From assembly GCF_000337575.1 (NCBI RefSeq), contig NZ_AOIM01000014.1:25047-89046 (forward strand): 64,000 bases of DNA, read 5' to 3'. This DNA is from Natrialba hulunbeirensis JCM 10989 (GTDB lineage: Archaea; Halobacteriota; Halobacteria; Halobacteriales; Natrialbaceae). Under the pieces are notes generated by a model. That model was not told the origin of the DNA. It did no database searches and saw only the letters and a program-made list of their open reading frames with translations. The position numbers and the translations under genes were made by a program. Positions 46,559 to 54,920 of this stretch are shown here, one piece after another (within the stretch, counting starts at the first letter, position 1; every line of letters starts with the position of its first letter).

Positions 46559-48811
46559 CTACTGAATAGTCACGTCGGCCGTTGCACGGATGTCCCGCGA
46601 GGAACTGCCGACGAAGATCGTGTTGGGTCCGGTCGCGACGGTCCAGCCGTCGTCCGCGTCGTAGTACGCGAAATCGTCCCGCGCGAGCGAGACGGTGACG
46701 GTCTCCGACTCGCCGGCATCGAGTTCGACGGCCGCGAAGTCGGCCAGTTCGCGCTCGGGTGTCGGAACCGGCGCGGCCGGTTTCCCGACGTACACCTGGA
46801 TGACCTCCTTTCCAGTACGGCCACCGACGTTTCGAACGTCGATCGTCACGTCGATCCCGTCTTCGTCTTCGGCTTCGCTGACGGTCACGTCTTCGTACTC
46901 GAACTCGGTGTAGGAGAGCCCGTGGCCGAACGGGAACAGAGGCTCGATCTCGTGCTCGTCGAAGTAGCGGTAGCCGACGAAGACGTCCTCGTCGTACCGC
47001 GCGACGCCGTCCGTTCCCGGGAACGCGGATCCCTCGGCCGTCGGGTAGTCCGCCACCGACCGGCCGAAGGTCACCGGGAGGCGGCCGCCGGGTTCCGCGT
47101 CGCCGAACAGCACAGCCGCGAGCGCCTCGCCGTCGGCCTGGCCAGGGTACCACGTCTCGAGGACGGCGTCGACTGCGTCGAGCCACGGCAGTTCGACAGG
47201 GCCACTGGTTCGGAGGACGACGATCGTCTGGTCAGCTGCCTCGGCGACCGCGGCGATCAGTTCGTTCTGCCGGCCGGGGAGTGCGATCGACTCGCGGTCG
47301 GTGAACTCCGTTGCGTCGTCCTGGGCAACGACCACCGCGCAGTCGGCGTCGGCGGCGGCTTCGACGGCGGCGTCGATGTTCGGGCCTGTATCGTTGTCCG
47401 TGTCCGTGTCTGTGGCTGTGGCTGTGTCCGTGTAACTGTCGTTGGCTGTGGCTCCGTTCGTGTCCGATACTGCATCCGTCTGCACCCCATCTGGCGAGTC
47501 GGCGAAGAACGACGACTCCGCGATCGGGTCGACGCCGCGTTCGAACGTCACGTCCGCAGCTCGCGACTCGATACCCGATCGCGGGCCGGTTTCGGTAAAC
47601 GGGGAGACTTCGGACGACCCGCCGCCGCCCAGTTTGGCGGTGTCGGCGTTCGGGCCGATCACCGCGACAGCGTCGGTGTCTGCGAGCGGGAGCGCGTCAT
47701 CGTTCGTCAGCAGCACGGTTCCTTCGATCGCGATGTCGCGGGCCAACCGGCGGTGTGCCGGTGTATCGAGTTCTCCGTCTGGTGCATCGGCGTTAGTGCC
47801 TGTGCCTCCGTGCTCACTCGCGTCGTCGGTCTCGAGTGTGTTGAACTGTCCCGTCGATTCCAATACCGACAGCACCCGCGACACCTTCTCGTCGAGAGTT
47901 TCCTCGTCGACCGCTCCCGATTCGATCGCGTCGCGAAGCGGTTCGCCGAAGTACGCCGGGACATCCGGAACCGGCATCAGAGTGTCGTCGATGTCGTCGA
48001 GGTCGAGATCCTGGTTGCGGTCATCGCTCGATGCAGTGTCCGCGCCCGGCAGGTATTCTGACAGTTCGACACCGGGCATCTCGAGGTCGAGACCAGCCCG
48101 CGCCGCGTCGATCGTGCTCCGGGTGCCCCACCAGTCGGAGACGACCAGTCCGTCGAATCCCCACTCGTCTTTCAACACGTCCGCGAGGAGTCGTTCGTGG
48201 TCGCTCATATGCACGCCGTTGACGCGGTTGTAGGCAGTCATCACTGCATCGACGTCGGCCTCCTCGACCGCCGCGCGGAACGCGGGCAAGTAAATCTCGC
48301 GGAGGGCACGCTCGCTCACGTCGGCACTAACCTCGTAGCGATTCGTCTCCTGGTTGTTCGCGACGTAGTGTTTGACCGTGGCAGCAACGCCGGTCGACTG
48401 GATACCCTCGATGGTCTCGACACCGATTCGAGCGCTGAGGTGTGGATCCTCGCTGTAGTACTCGAAGTTACGTCCGCCCTGCGGTGCGCGGATGATGTTG
48501 ACGCCGGGACCGAGCAACACGTCCTGATCGTGGGCGGCCGTCTCTCGGCCGAGCGCCGTCCCGAACTCGCGAGCGAGATCGGGATTCCAGGCCGCGGCGA
48601 GCGTGATCGAGGCGGGGAACGCGGTCGCACGCTCGCCCATCGCACGGACGCCGAGCGGACCATCGACCAGTTTCAGCGGCGGGATTCCGACCCGACCGTT
48701 TCCGGGGACGTAACCCGTCGCGCGCCCATCGGGATCGGTCGCTCCGTGGACGAGCCGAAGCTTCTCTGTGAGCGTGAGATCGTCGAGCAGGGTTGTGGCG
48801 TCCAGTCCCAT
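46559..48811 (-). CDS. glycoside hydrolase family 3 beta-glucosidase/xylosidase
   Basis: The 750-residue enzyme has a GH3 N-terminal barrel (LTEKLRLVHGATDP; PLKLVDGPLGVRAMG; GVAATVKHYVANNQETNR), with the catalytic aspartate in GFDGLVVSDWWGTR near residue 226. A GH3 C-terminal domain follows (VAVIGPNADTAKLGGGGSSEV, quoted in part), then a fibronectin-III-like domain (from about 640). An insertion rich in TDTATATDTDTDNDT lies near residue 465. There is no signal peptide, so the enzyme is probably cytoplasmic. ATG 48811 (MGLDATTLLDD) is the better start; an upstream ATG at 48877 would add 22 unconserved residues. Exact substrate unknown. Confidence 0.88.
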   Translation of the reverse strand: MGLDATTLLDDLTLTEKLRLVHGATDPDGRATGYVPGNGRVGIPPLKLVDGPLGVRAMGERATAFPASITLAAAWNPDLAREFGTALGRETAAHDQDVLLGPGVNIIRAPQGGRNFEYYSEDPHLSARIGVETIEGIQSTGVAATVKHYVANNQETNRYEVSADVSERALREIYLPAFRAAVEEADVDAVMTAYNRVNGVHMSDHERLLADVLKDEWGFDGLVVSDWWGTRSTIDAARAGLDLEMPGVELSEYLPGADTASSDDRNQDLDLDDIDDTLMPVPDVPAYFGEPLRDAIESGAVDEETLDEKVSRVLSVLESTGQFNTLETDDASEHGGTGTNADAPDGELDTPAHRRLARDIAIEGTVLLTNDDALPLADTDAVAVIGPNADTAKLGGGGSSEVSPFTETGPRSGIESRAADVTFERGVDPIAESSFFADSPDGVQTDAVSDTNGATANDSYTDTATATDTDTDNDTGPNIDAAVEAAADADCAVVVAQDDATEFTDRESIALPGRQNELIAAVAEAADQTIVVLRTSGPVELPWLDAVDAVLETWYPGQADGEALAAVLFGDAEPGGRLPVTFGRSVADYPTAEGSAFPGTDGVARYDEDVFVGYRYFDEHEIEPLFPFGHGLSYTEFEYEDVTVSEAEDEDGIDVTIDVRNVGGRTGKEVIQVYVGKPAAPVPTPERELADFAAVELDAGESETVTVSLARDDFAYYDADDGWTVATGPNTIFVGSSSRDIRATADVTIQ

Positions 48812-48907
48812 TCTCGACGGCGTATTGTTCCGGCTACCTGAATAGTCATTCGATGGCGAGTACACGCTGATGGGCATACGTCCGATGTCGACGCATCGTG
48901 ATTTCAG

Positions 48908-49696
48908 TCAGACGATATCCAGCGTGTCGCGATCCGCATCCGCGAGTTCGACCAGCGCGTCAGCCTCGAGCAAGTGACACTCGCCGGGGACTACGAGCAG
49001 GTGCAGCGGCTCGCCGAACTCCCGGTCCGCAAGTTCGGTCATCGTCCCGGCCTCGACGAGCGGCTCCGGACTGCCCGCGCGGGCGACGACGACACCAACG
49101 AGGTCGGGATACGCCTCAGCGAGCAGCTCTGCGCCGACGTCCGCGGTCATGTACTCGTCTTCGTCGGCTCGCTCGTGGCCTACCTTGATGTCGAGATAGA
49201 CGACGGTGTGGAGGCCGTCTGCGCGATTCTCGTCGATGGTGTCGGTGACGCTCGCCGGCAAGCCGTCCGCGCCGTGGGCGTAGGGAAACGGCAGCGTCGT
49301 CGCCTTGCCGAACCGGTAGTTCTGCAGTCCCGTCAGCGAACTCGTCGCCGTCTGGGCCGTCACGCCGTGAATGACGTGGGTGTCGATCCCGCGGTCGTGT
49401 GCCCGCAATCGGAGGTCGACGTGCGTTGTCGAGATCATCGTATCGCCGGCCGTCAGGAAGGCCACATCCTCGCTCTCAGCGGCGTCGAGCATCTCTTCGG
49501 GGTGTTGCTCGACACCCGCCCGGTCCCGGACCTCGATCTCGATATCGTGGGCGGACTCGAGTTCCTCGACAGTCGCTCCAATCAGTTTGCTGGTGTAGAA
49601 CTCGGCGTAGACGCGGTCGGCGGTTCGCAGGGCCTCCTGGCCCTCGACGGTGATCGAGCGGTCGTCGTAGAGGCCGAGGCCGATGAAGGTGAGCAT
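48908..49696 (-). CDS. dphB: diphthine synthase
   Basis: DphB methylates the modified histidine of translation factor aEF-2 in diphthamide synthesis. The 262-residue protein begins MLTFIGLGLYDDRSITVEG, as SAM-dependent tetrapyrrole-methylase-fold DphB enzymes do, with AFLTAGDTMISTTHVDLRL, GLQNYRFGKATTLPFPY, and YLDIKVGHERADEDEYMTA (quoted in parts). Alone in its direction, it is followed by the Rieske gene upstream. Confidence 0.95.
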   Translation of the reverse strand: MLTFIGLGLYDDRSITVEGQEALRTADRVYAEFYTSKLIGATVEELESAHDIEIEVRDRAGVEQHPEEMLDAAESEDVAFLTAGDTMISTTHVDLRLRAHDRGIDTHVIHGVTAQTATSSLTGLQNYRFGKATTLPFPYAHGADGLPASVTDTIDENRADGLHTVVYLDIKVGHERADEDEYMTADVGAELLAEAYPDLVGVVVARAGSPEPLVEAGTMTELADREFGEPLHLLVVPGECHLLEADALVELADADRDTLDIV

Positions 49697-49769
49697 AGCA
49701 GTGACTGCGCCGCGGTCGTACTTCAGCGACCGGATTTGGCTGTTCTCTCCAGTGGCTCTGCTGCGGGCC

Positions 49770-50261
49770 TCACAGCGACAGGTGCGAGGTCGAAGACGGG
49801 CCGTCGTCCCCGTCGTCGATCCCGCCCTGGTGCATGAACGTCACGTCGTCGTCAGTCAGGTAAACGTCGCCGCGGTCGACGGCAACCTCGATCGAGGGCA
49901 GTGTCGTGTCCGCGGCCTCGCCGTTGTCGCAATAGCCCGAGCAGGAGTCGAACATCGAGCCGTGTTTCGGACAGATGATCTGCCCGTCGCGCATCGCCAC
50001 CCCACGACCCACGTCGAGTCGCTGGAACTCGTGTGTACACTGGTTCACCCAGGCTTCGACGCCGCGGTTCTCAGCTGTCGTTTCCTCTACCGCTGCTTCC
50101 TCTACCGCTGTTTCCGAGGGGGGTGCTGTCTCAGCCTCCCCATCCGTACACGGCACCAGGATCACCTCCTCCGGATCACCGTGCTGGTTGCGAACCGTAA
50201 ACAGCCACGACCGCTCCTCGTACACCGTCTCAACCGACGTCAGCCGCATACGAACGCCCAT
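49770..50261 (-). CDS. Rieske [2Fe-2S] protein
   Basis: The 163-residue protein contains a Rieske cluster motif, CTH (about residue 86) and CPKHGSMFDSCSGYC (about 109-123): two Cys and two His ligands plus extra cysteines in the second box. A haloarchaeal insertion rich in Glu/Ala/Thr (about 43-70) splits the first part. Because no oxygenase catalytic domain follows, it is a ferredoxin-like electron carrier or nitrite-reductase-small-subunit-type protein. ATG at 50261 or 50249 (MRLTSVETV) would both work. It diverges from trm5. Confidence 0.85.
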   Translation of the reverse strand: MGVRMRLTSVETVYEERSWLFTVRNQHGDPEEVILVPCTDGEAETAPPSETAVEEAAVEETTAENRGVEAWVNQCTHEFQRLDVGRGVAMRDGQIICPKHGSMFDSCSGYCDNGEAADTTLPSIEVAVDRGDVYLTDDDVTFMHQGGIDDGDDGPSSTSHLSL

Positions 50262-50322
50262 ATACTCGACTCTTATCGACTGGAAACGTCAGCGTTACGG
50301 CGACCGACCGGTGACTACCGGT

Positions 50323-51396
50323 ATGTCCGGGGAAGTGCCGTGCGTTCGCGTCGCCCGCGAACACGGCGAAGCCACACGTCGCACACTCGCCGACGCGGAC
50401 CTGATCGCCGACGACTACGAGATCACCGTCGAAGACGGCTGGCTCTACATCCCGATCAGCGATGTCGACGCCGTTCACGAGGTGCTCAAACTCGACCTCG
50501 AGGGCGCTGTACCGGAGCACGACACGCAAGACGCCGACACCGGCACTAGCTCCGACGCCGACAGCCACGACCCCGAACTCGTCACCAAAACCGTCGGCGA
50601 ACGCGACACCCAGACCACACCCGCCGAACTACTGGGGTTCGATCCGTCCTACGAACGCCTCGGCACCGCCGTCCTCCTCGACGAGGACGACGACGAACGA
50701 GCGCGGGACATTTCCGCGGCCGTACTCGAGTCCGACCTTCCAGTCGACACCGTCCTGAACAAAGCCTCAAAGGTGAAAGGCGAGACCCGCGTTCGCGACT
50801 GGGACCTCCTCGCGGGCGACGATACCGAGGTCGTCCACCGCGAGTACGGCTGTGAGTTCGCGCTCGACCTCGCCGCGGTCTACTTCTCCCCGCGCCTCGC
50901 AACGGAGCGCCACCGGGTCACCGAGCAGGTCGCTTCTGGCGAGCACGCGTTCGACATGTTCGCCGGTGTCGGCCCGTTCGTCATCCCGTTCGCAAAACGC
51001 GGCGCAGACTGTGTCGGCGTCGACGTAAACCCCGACGCTATCGAGTACCTGCGCGAGAACGCGCGCCGCAACGGCGTCGCGGATCGCGTGACGGCGATTT
51101 GTGATGACGTTCGTGACGTTGCGAGCGAGTACGACGGCTGGGCAGACCGCATCGTGATGAACCTGCCCCACAGCGCGAACGAGTTTGTTGAGTCGGCGGT
51201 CGCGATCGCGGGCGACGACTGCGTGATTCACTACTACGATATCCAGCACGAAGACGACCCGTTCGGCCCGGGTGAGCGCGCGATTCGCGAGGCAGCCGAG
51301 CCAGCGTACGAGGTGACTGTGGAAACGCAGCGGGTCGTTCGATCGTATGCTCCGCACGAACTCAACGTCTGTCTGGACGTTCGACTCGAGCGATAG
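50323..51396 (+). CDS. trm5: tRNA (guanine37-N1)-methyltransferase Trm5
   Basis: Trm5 methylates G37 next to the anticodon. The 357-residue protein has an N-terminal Trm5-specific part (about 1-110, with an acidic haloarchaeal insert), then a class I SAM methyltransferase: DMFAGVGPFVIPFAKRGADC (quoted in part; about 210), GVDVNPDAIEYLRENARRNG and the catalytic-region MNLPHSANEFV (about 285). ATG 50323 gives MSGEVPCVRVARE, the usual start. It reads toward the tRNA-Thr gene. Confidence 0.93.
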   Translation: MSGEVPCVRVAREHGEATRRTLADADLIADDYEITVEDGWLYIPISDVDAVHEVLKLDLEGAVPEHDTQDADTGTSSDADSHDPELVTKTVGERDTQTTPAELLGFDPSYERLGTAVLLDEDDDERARDISAAVLESDLPVDTVLNKASKVKGETRVRDWDLLAGDDTEVVHREYGCEFALDLAAVYFSPRLATERHRVTEQVASGEHAFDMFAGVGPFVIPFAKRGADCVGVDVNPDAIEYLRENARRNGVADRVTAICDDVRDVASEYDGWADRIVMNLPHSANEFVESAVAIAGDDCVIHYYDIQHEDDPFGPGERAIREAAEPAYEVTVETQRVVRSYAPHELNVCLDVRLER

Positions 51397-51485
51397 GCTG
51401 TTCCACGAAACAGACTGGCACGACCGCGACGATTCGCAATCCTTATGCCTGCTATCGACCCTACGAATAAACGCACTCGAACCGT

Positions 51486-51559
51486 GCCGGTGTAGCTCAG
51501 ACTGGCAGAGCGAATCCTTCGTAAGGATTAGGTCGAGGGTTCAAATCCCTCCACCGGCT
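51486..51559 (+). tRNA. tRNA-Thr (anticodon CGT)
   Basis: A 74-nt cloverleaf: acceptor stem GCCGGTG/CACCGGC, D arm GCTC...GAGC, anticodon stem AATCC/GGATT with loop TTCGTAA (anticodon CGT), five-base variable region, and T arm GAGGG/CCCTC with loop TTCAAAT. The discriminator base is T, as in archaeal tRNA-Thr. No intron and no encoded CCA. The downstream sequence partly repeats its 3' end (51637-51660). Confidence 0.96.
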
Positions 51560-51560
51560 T

Positions 51561-51589
51561 GTTGCTGCGAACAACACGTGAGCAGCAAC
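51561..51589 (+). terminator. hairpin just after tRNA-Thr
   Basis: GTTGCTGC and GCAGCAAC (51561-51568 and 51582-51589) form a perfect 8-bp stem starting two bases after the tRNA. It could end or process the tRNA transcript, or be part of an old attachment region. Confidence 0.4.
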
Positions 51590-51636
51590 AGCCGTCGAGG
51601 GATTTGAATCAGGGAGCAGCTTTGCTGCGACCGTGG

Positions 51637-51660
51637 TTCACAATCCCCTCCACCGGCCTG
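51637..51660 (+). repeat. partial duplication of the tRNA-Thr 3' end (att-like)
   Basis: TTCACAATCCCCTCCACCGG then CCTG repeats the tRNA 3' segment TTCAAATCCCTCCACCGG then CTTG with a few changes. Integrases commonly target such tRNA ends, so this may be a remnant attachment site. No integrase gene was found nearby. Confidence 0.5.
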
Positions 51661-51739
51661 TTTCGCAGGGTGAACAGTAAATCACCACGTAACTCCGCTT
51701 TGTATCCTGACTTTCAGCTGTCAAAGTGGAACGTGAGAG

Positions 51740-52058
51740 CTAGAGTGAGCTATTCGTACGCACGCTCTTTACTCGAAGCTCTTGCTTACGTGCGGCCGTT
51801 CGAAGCGCGCTATCTTCAGTCACCAAGGTGAGATCATTACGCTCTGCGGTTGCAAGATACGCCGCATCACAGCGGTCTCTAATTCAGAATCAGTCAGATT
51901 ATCGTGAGCAAGGCCGGTTTTCCAAAGTGCATTCCCCGCTTCGTACATCGTCAAATCGAGCAGATACTCGTCGAACAGGATACTAATATCTACATCGACG
52001 CCGCTTTCTCCAATGAGAAGTTCTACCACCGAGCTTGCGTCAAAGGATAGTCTGACAT
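51740..52058 (-). pseudogene. broken VapC-type PIN toxin
   Basis: PIN-domain sequence is split over frames. One frame reads RLSFDASSVVELLIGESG (first acidic residue), then LLDLTMYEAGNALWKTGLA. After a shift near 51880 a second frame reads CDAAYLATAERNDLTLVTED and SALRTAARK, which is the usual PIN C-terminal half. At the 5' end, the ATG overlapping the vapB stop (52058) leads into a stop because of an apparent two-base offset. With at least two frame changes the toxin is unlikely to be made. The gene order antitoxin-toxin is standard. Confidence 0.75.
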
Positions 52059-52282
52059 TAGTTCTCCTGGCGGGTTTCGCGAACCGCTCCAACGATCTCG
52101 TCAGTTTCAACACCGTCATCTACCTTCTCTCGGAGGGAATTGACATCCCGACGAAGTTTCTCTCGCCGGCGCTTGGTGATTTCCTCCTCGAGTGCGTTCC
52201 GGATAACCTCGCTAACGTTGATATCTTCCCTTTCGAGTTTCTCCTTCATGTCATCGGGAATTTTTGCTGAGACGGTGATCAT
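52058..52282 (-). CDS. VapB-type ribbon-helix-helix antitoxin
   Basis: A 74-residue protein, MITVSAKIPDDMKEKLERED followed by INVSEVIRNALEEEI: a ribbon strand and two helices of the RHH fold, with a charged C-terminal tail that would bind the PIN toxin. Its frame is intact although its partner is broken. The stop TAA shares one base with the toxin ATG. A 20-bp palindrome lies nine bases upstream and is a likely operator for autoregulation. Confidence 0.8.
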   Translation of the reverse strand: MITVSAKIPDDMKEKLEREDINVSEVIRNALEEEITKRRREKLRRDVNSLREKVDDGVETDEIVGAVRETRQEN

Positions 52283-52290
52283 ACGTGTAA

Positions 52291-52310
52291 GTAATACGAG
52301 ACGGTATTAC
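52291..52310 (-). promoter_or_regulatory. palindromic operator upstream of vapB
   Basis: GTAATAC-GAGACG-GTATTAC is a perfect 7-bp inverted repeat with a 6-nt centre, placed just before the vapB ATG (52282). RHH antitoxins typically bind such palindromes at their own promoter. Confidence 0.55.
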
Positions 52311-52530
52311 AAAAATGTTCCATCGGGGTTTAATGAGATCGGTACGGGCCAGTGCTCGACGAGTTCGTTCTCGTCGCTTGGGGAACGCGGCGGCACTCAC
52401 CTCGACGGTGTTCATAGTAGCACGCTACTCGCGAAGCGATGGCTGAGTACAATCCGAACGAAACACGCACCGAGCAACCACATTCTTCCAACCCGGCGGT
52501 AGATATAAGTCACTACCAGTCAACAATTAG

Positions 52531-52608
52531 AACGGAAGCCGCAACGGGTACGAAAGTGCCCCGGGTGTAGTAGCACCCGAGACGTGGCTTCCAAGCCGAC
52601 CTGGCTTG
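52531..52608 (+). ncRNA. candidate structured small RNA (three-way junction)
   Basis: A TATA-like GATATAAG (52502-52509) precedes this segment by about 27 nt. The segment folds compactly: outer helix GGAAGCC (52534-52540) with GGCTTCC (52586-52592); inside, GGGTAC-GAAA-GTGCCC (52546-52561, GNRA tetraloop) and CGGGTG-TAGTAG-CACCCG (52562-52579), stacked with no gap. A third hairpin, CAAGCC-GACCT-GGCTTG (52592-52608), follows. The 7-bp outer stem resembles a tRNA acceptor but there is no T arm or anticodon. I do not recognise the family. It precedes the zinc-finger-like gene by about 110 nt, so it could also be its leader. Confidence 0.5.
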
Positions 52609-52716
52609 TAGCCATGATTCCATACATCCGACCGGGATATAAACGTCCCGCCCGAGACCCAACGAACAGTACCCAACTACCCGCCGGACCCCACTTTTCC
52701 CTCGGCGGTGGTTGGG

Positions 52717-53070
52717 ATGAGTGACGATACTGAAACAGAGACCGAGGCCAGTACTGACTCGAGTTGCAGCGCTGGCAGCGAGAGCAACACTACTCGAGAC
52801 CTCAAAGCTGCCCTCGGATTCGATGCCGACTACACTCCTGATCCCGACACAACCTCACTCCCCAACTGTCCCCGCTGTGACCACCCCGTCGCACGAACCA
52901 GCATCATCGGCCCCACAGACGCTATCGCCGGCCCCTGCGGCTGTCGTGTCGCCCCAGGATTCGCTCGGCGGGCGCGCAACCGCCGACGCAACGGGCGGGA
53001 CGGTTCGCCGTCCGCGACTGGTCACGATACCGACTGCACCAACACCCGAAACAACTCACACACCCAGTAA
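52717..53070 (+). CDS. small protein with CPRC zinc-binding-like motif
   Basis: The 117-residue protein begins with a Thr/Glu/Ser-rich acidic part, then DLKAALGFDADYTPDPDT and LPNCPRCDHPVARTSIIGPT (in part), then AGPCGCRVAPGF. The CPRC and CGC cysteines are spaced like a zinc ribbon. I recall similar short haloarchaeal proteins but no function. The C-terminal 35 residues are basic and low-complexity. The gene follows the structured-RNA candidate. ATG 52717 is preferred over 52708. Confidence 0.6.
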   Translation: MSDDTETETEASTDSSCSAGSESNTTRDLKAALGFDADYTPDPDTTSLPNCPRCDHPVARTSIIGPTDAIAGPCGCRVAPGFARRARNRRRNGRDGSPSATGHDTDCTNTRNNSHTQ

Positions 53071-53802
53071 CCACCACACCACCATCACCACCACTCGAGT
53101 ACCCTCCCGCTCCCGTCGACCTCTCAATGAAGGCTGCAGGGTAGCGGGTGAGTCGGTTCGGTCCAACTCGAGTAGAACCAGAGATCCGTACACCAGTAGA
53201 CCCACCAGAATCCGAGCCGACTCGATCCGTCTGTCTCACCTGGACTCGAGTTGCGGCGGAACACTGGGTGGGTGTGGGAGTGAGTGCTGGGCTGGTATGG
53301 TAGCGATGTGGTGTTGGTGTGCTGGTGCTGGCAACGGGGGTGGCGTTACTCTGGGGGTGGCGTTCTCCGCCTCGTTGCCGTCGGCCGGTTCCCACTGACA
53401 GTTCGAACCCACCGTGGCGACCCACTGTCGATCACGGTGTCACCACCATCGAAGCCATCGAGCCACCGAAGCCACTCGACCACCGACTGTCAGTCGCCGA
53501 TCGACGGCTCTCAGTCTCGCCAGCACTCCGACGCGCTACCTGCCGCTCCGCGCACTCACACTACCCCCACATCGCTCACACCCACCCAGGCCGAACTCAC
53601 AACTCGAGGAGTTGATCTCGAGAAGCAAAATGATATGCATTATTTGGGAGAAGAAGAGTTCACGACAGAACAGACTACTTAAGAGATTGACCGGACTTAC
53701 AAGACGATCTTAGACTTCGTGGAGCAATCTACAAATGAACGCAACGTCTTTTATTTTGAGTCAGCAGTATCTTGTCATGCGCACCAGAACAGAATGGTAT
53801 CT
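53071..53802. other. intergenic, no supported gene
   Basis: About 730 bases of C/A-rich and then G/T-rich simple-looking sequence with many CTCGAG sites. All open frames have biased, non-haloarchaeal compositions (Ser/Thr/Pro/Arg-rich), so none is called. A possible TATA box for the TetR gene (CTTTTATTTTG) lies near 53749-53759. Confidence 0.5.
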
Positions 53803-54405
53803 ATGAGTGACAATCCGTTCGAAAACCCATCAGGAACACGTGAAAAGATTCTCGCAGCAACTGCAGAATCACTTCGAAAACACGGATATGCAGACCTCAC
53901 AATAAACAAAATCGGCAATGAGTTTGAAAAAAGCCAGTCTCTCATTCACCACCACTACGATGGGAAAGATGATCTCATCCTCGATACACTGCAACAGTTC
54001 CTCAAACAGTCTCACCCCAAGTCGTTTACTGAGGATGCAAACAATCCGCAAGAGCAACTTGCTGACCTCATTGAGATATTCTTTGGTCAAAGTCTCAGCG
54101 AAAGGAGACAAAAATTGTTAGCTATGGTGTTTGAACTTCGAACTCGAGCGATCCATAGTGAGGACTATCGAGAGCACTTCTCACAGAGTGATTCCATGTT
54201 CGAAGAATATATCGCCAGTCTCATTCAGGAAGGTATGAATGACGGCGTATTCCAATCGTGTAATCCATCTACTGTGGCTGCAATGACAACTCTACTGGCT
54301 AATGGTGCACTCGTTCGACGCACCACAAGAGACAATGATGACTGGATTGATGACGTTCGAAAAGAGTTTCAGCGATACCTTGAGCAGTGTGTGTATGAGA
54401 ACTGA
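53803..54405 (+). CDS. TetR/AcrR-family transcriptional regulator
   Basis: The 200-residue protein has the TetR N-terminal helix-turn-helix: TREKILAATAESLRKHGYAD, LTINKIGNEFEKSQSLIHHHYDGKDDL (quoted in part; about 12-58). The C-terminal ligand domain is helical and unassigned. ATG 53803 (MSDNPFENPSG) is the likely start; 53794 is also possible. The codon use is more AT-rich than that of the surroundings, and the gene lies within mobile-element debris, so it may have been transferred. No target gene is obvious next to it, but the RND operon begins some 500 bases on. Confidence 0.85.
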   Translation: MSDNPFENPSGTREKILAATAESLRKHGYADLTINKIGNEFEKSQSLIHHHYDGKDDLILDTLQQFLKQSHPKSFTEDANNPQEQLADLIEIFFGQSLSERRQKLLAMVFELRTRAIHSEDYREHFSQSDSMFEEYIASLIQEGMNDGVFQSCNPSTVAAMTTLLANGALVRRTTRDNDDWIDDVRKEFQRYLEQCVYEN

Positions 54406-54489
54406 CGTCACTTTTTCTGTGACGTTCTCTTGCCCAGATACAATTCGGAACTATGGGAATTTGTTGCCATGCTCTGTCCTCGGTTTATG

Positions 54490-54912
54490 TCATGAAGTAT
54501 ATGATGGCTACACTAACAGGAACGTGGAACGATGTAGCAGAGGATCTCGAAGAGAACGAGGAGATTACTAACGACACAACGGTCGTCAGTGACAAAGAAT
54601 CCCTCATGGACGCCTTCGATACTAGCTACCGATCTCATCAGGTCGATCTCGTTCACGTCGGCCAAACGATTAGAGACAACCTGTGAGAGGGAGGTGATTT
54701 CCCCATCGAAATACGGAAAACAATCGCCTCAGGTGGAACAAACGATTTGTTCTACCTGAAGAAACCAGTTGTGCTCCACGCACCGAAGAATGAGCGTTTG
54801 GCGACTCGCTTGCGGGTCGACCAAACGCTCGAGAACCTCACAAACAGGTGTGGCGGTTAGAACAAGAGGACTCTCCAAAAGCAGCAGCGTACCTCCGGGA
54901 ATGGCGTCAGTG
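54490..54912 (+). pseudogene. transposase C-terminal remnant (ISH6-like)
   Basis: Fragments read TWNDVAEDLEENEEITNDTT, VVSDKESLMDAFDTSYRSHQ and VDLVHVGQTIRDNL, then a TGA where a tryptophan codon would fit, then GGDFPIEIRKTIASGG and, after a frame change, LEQEDSPKAAAYLREWRQ with a stop. The pattern (VSDKE, HVGxT, AAYLREW) resembles the C-terminal half of a haloarchaeal transposase I know as ISH6-type, from memory. With a stop and frame shifts it is dead. Confidence 0.55.
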
Positions 54913-54920
54913 AATGGGTG

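Noticed and set aside
52534..52593. Calling the folded segment a tRNA gene
   Set aside because: It has a 7-bp acceptor-like helix but only two inner arms, no anticodon loop and no T loop.
52721..53715. Several overlapping open frames in the C/A-rich spacer
   Set aside because: Pro/Ser/Thr/Arg-rich translations with no family resemblance; the zinc-motif gene is the only acidic haloarchaeal-looking product.
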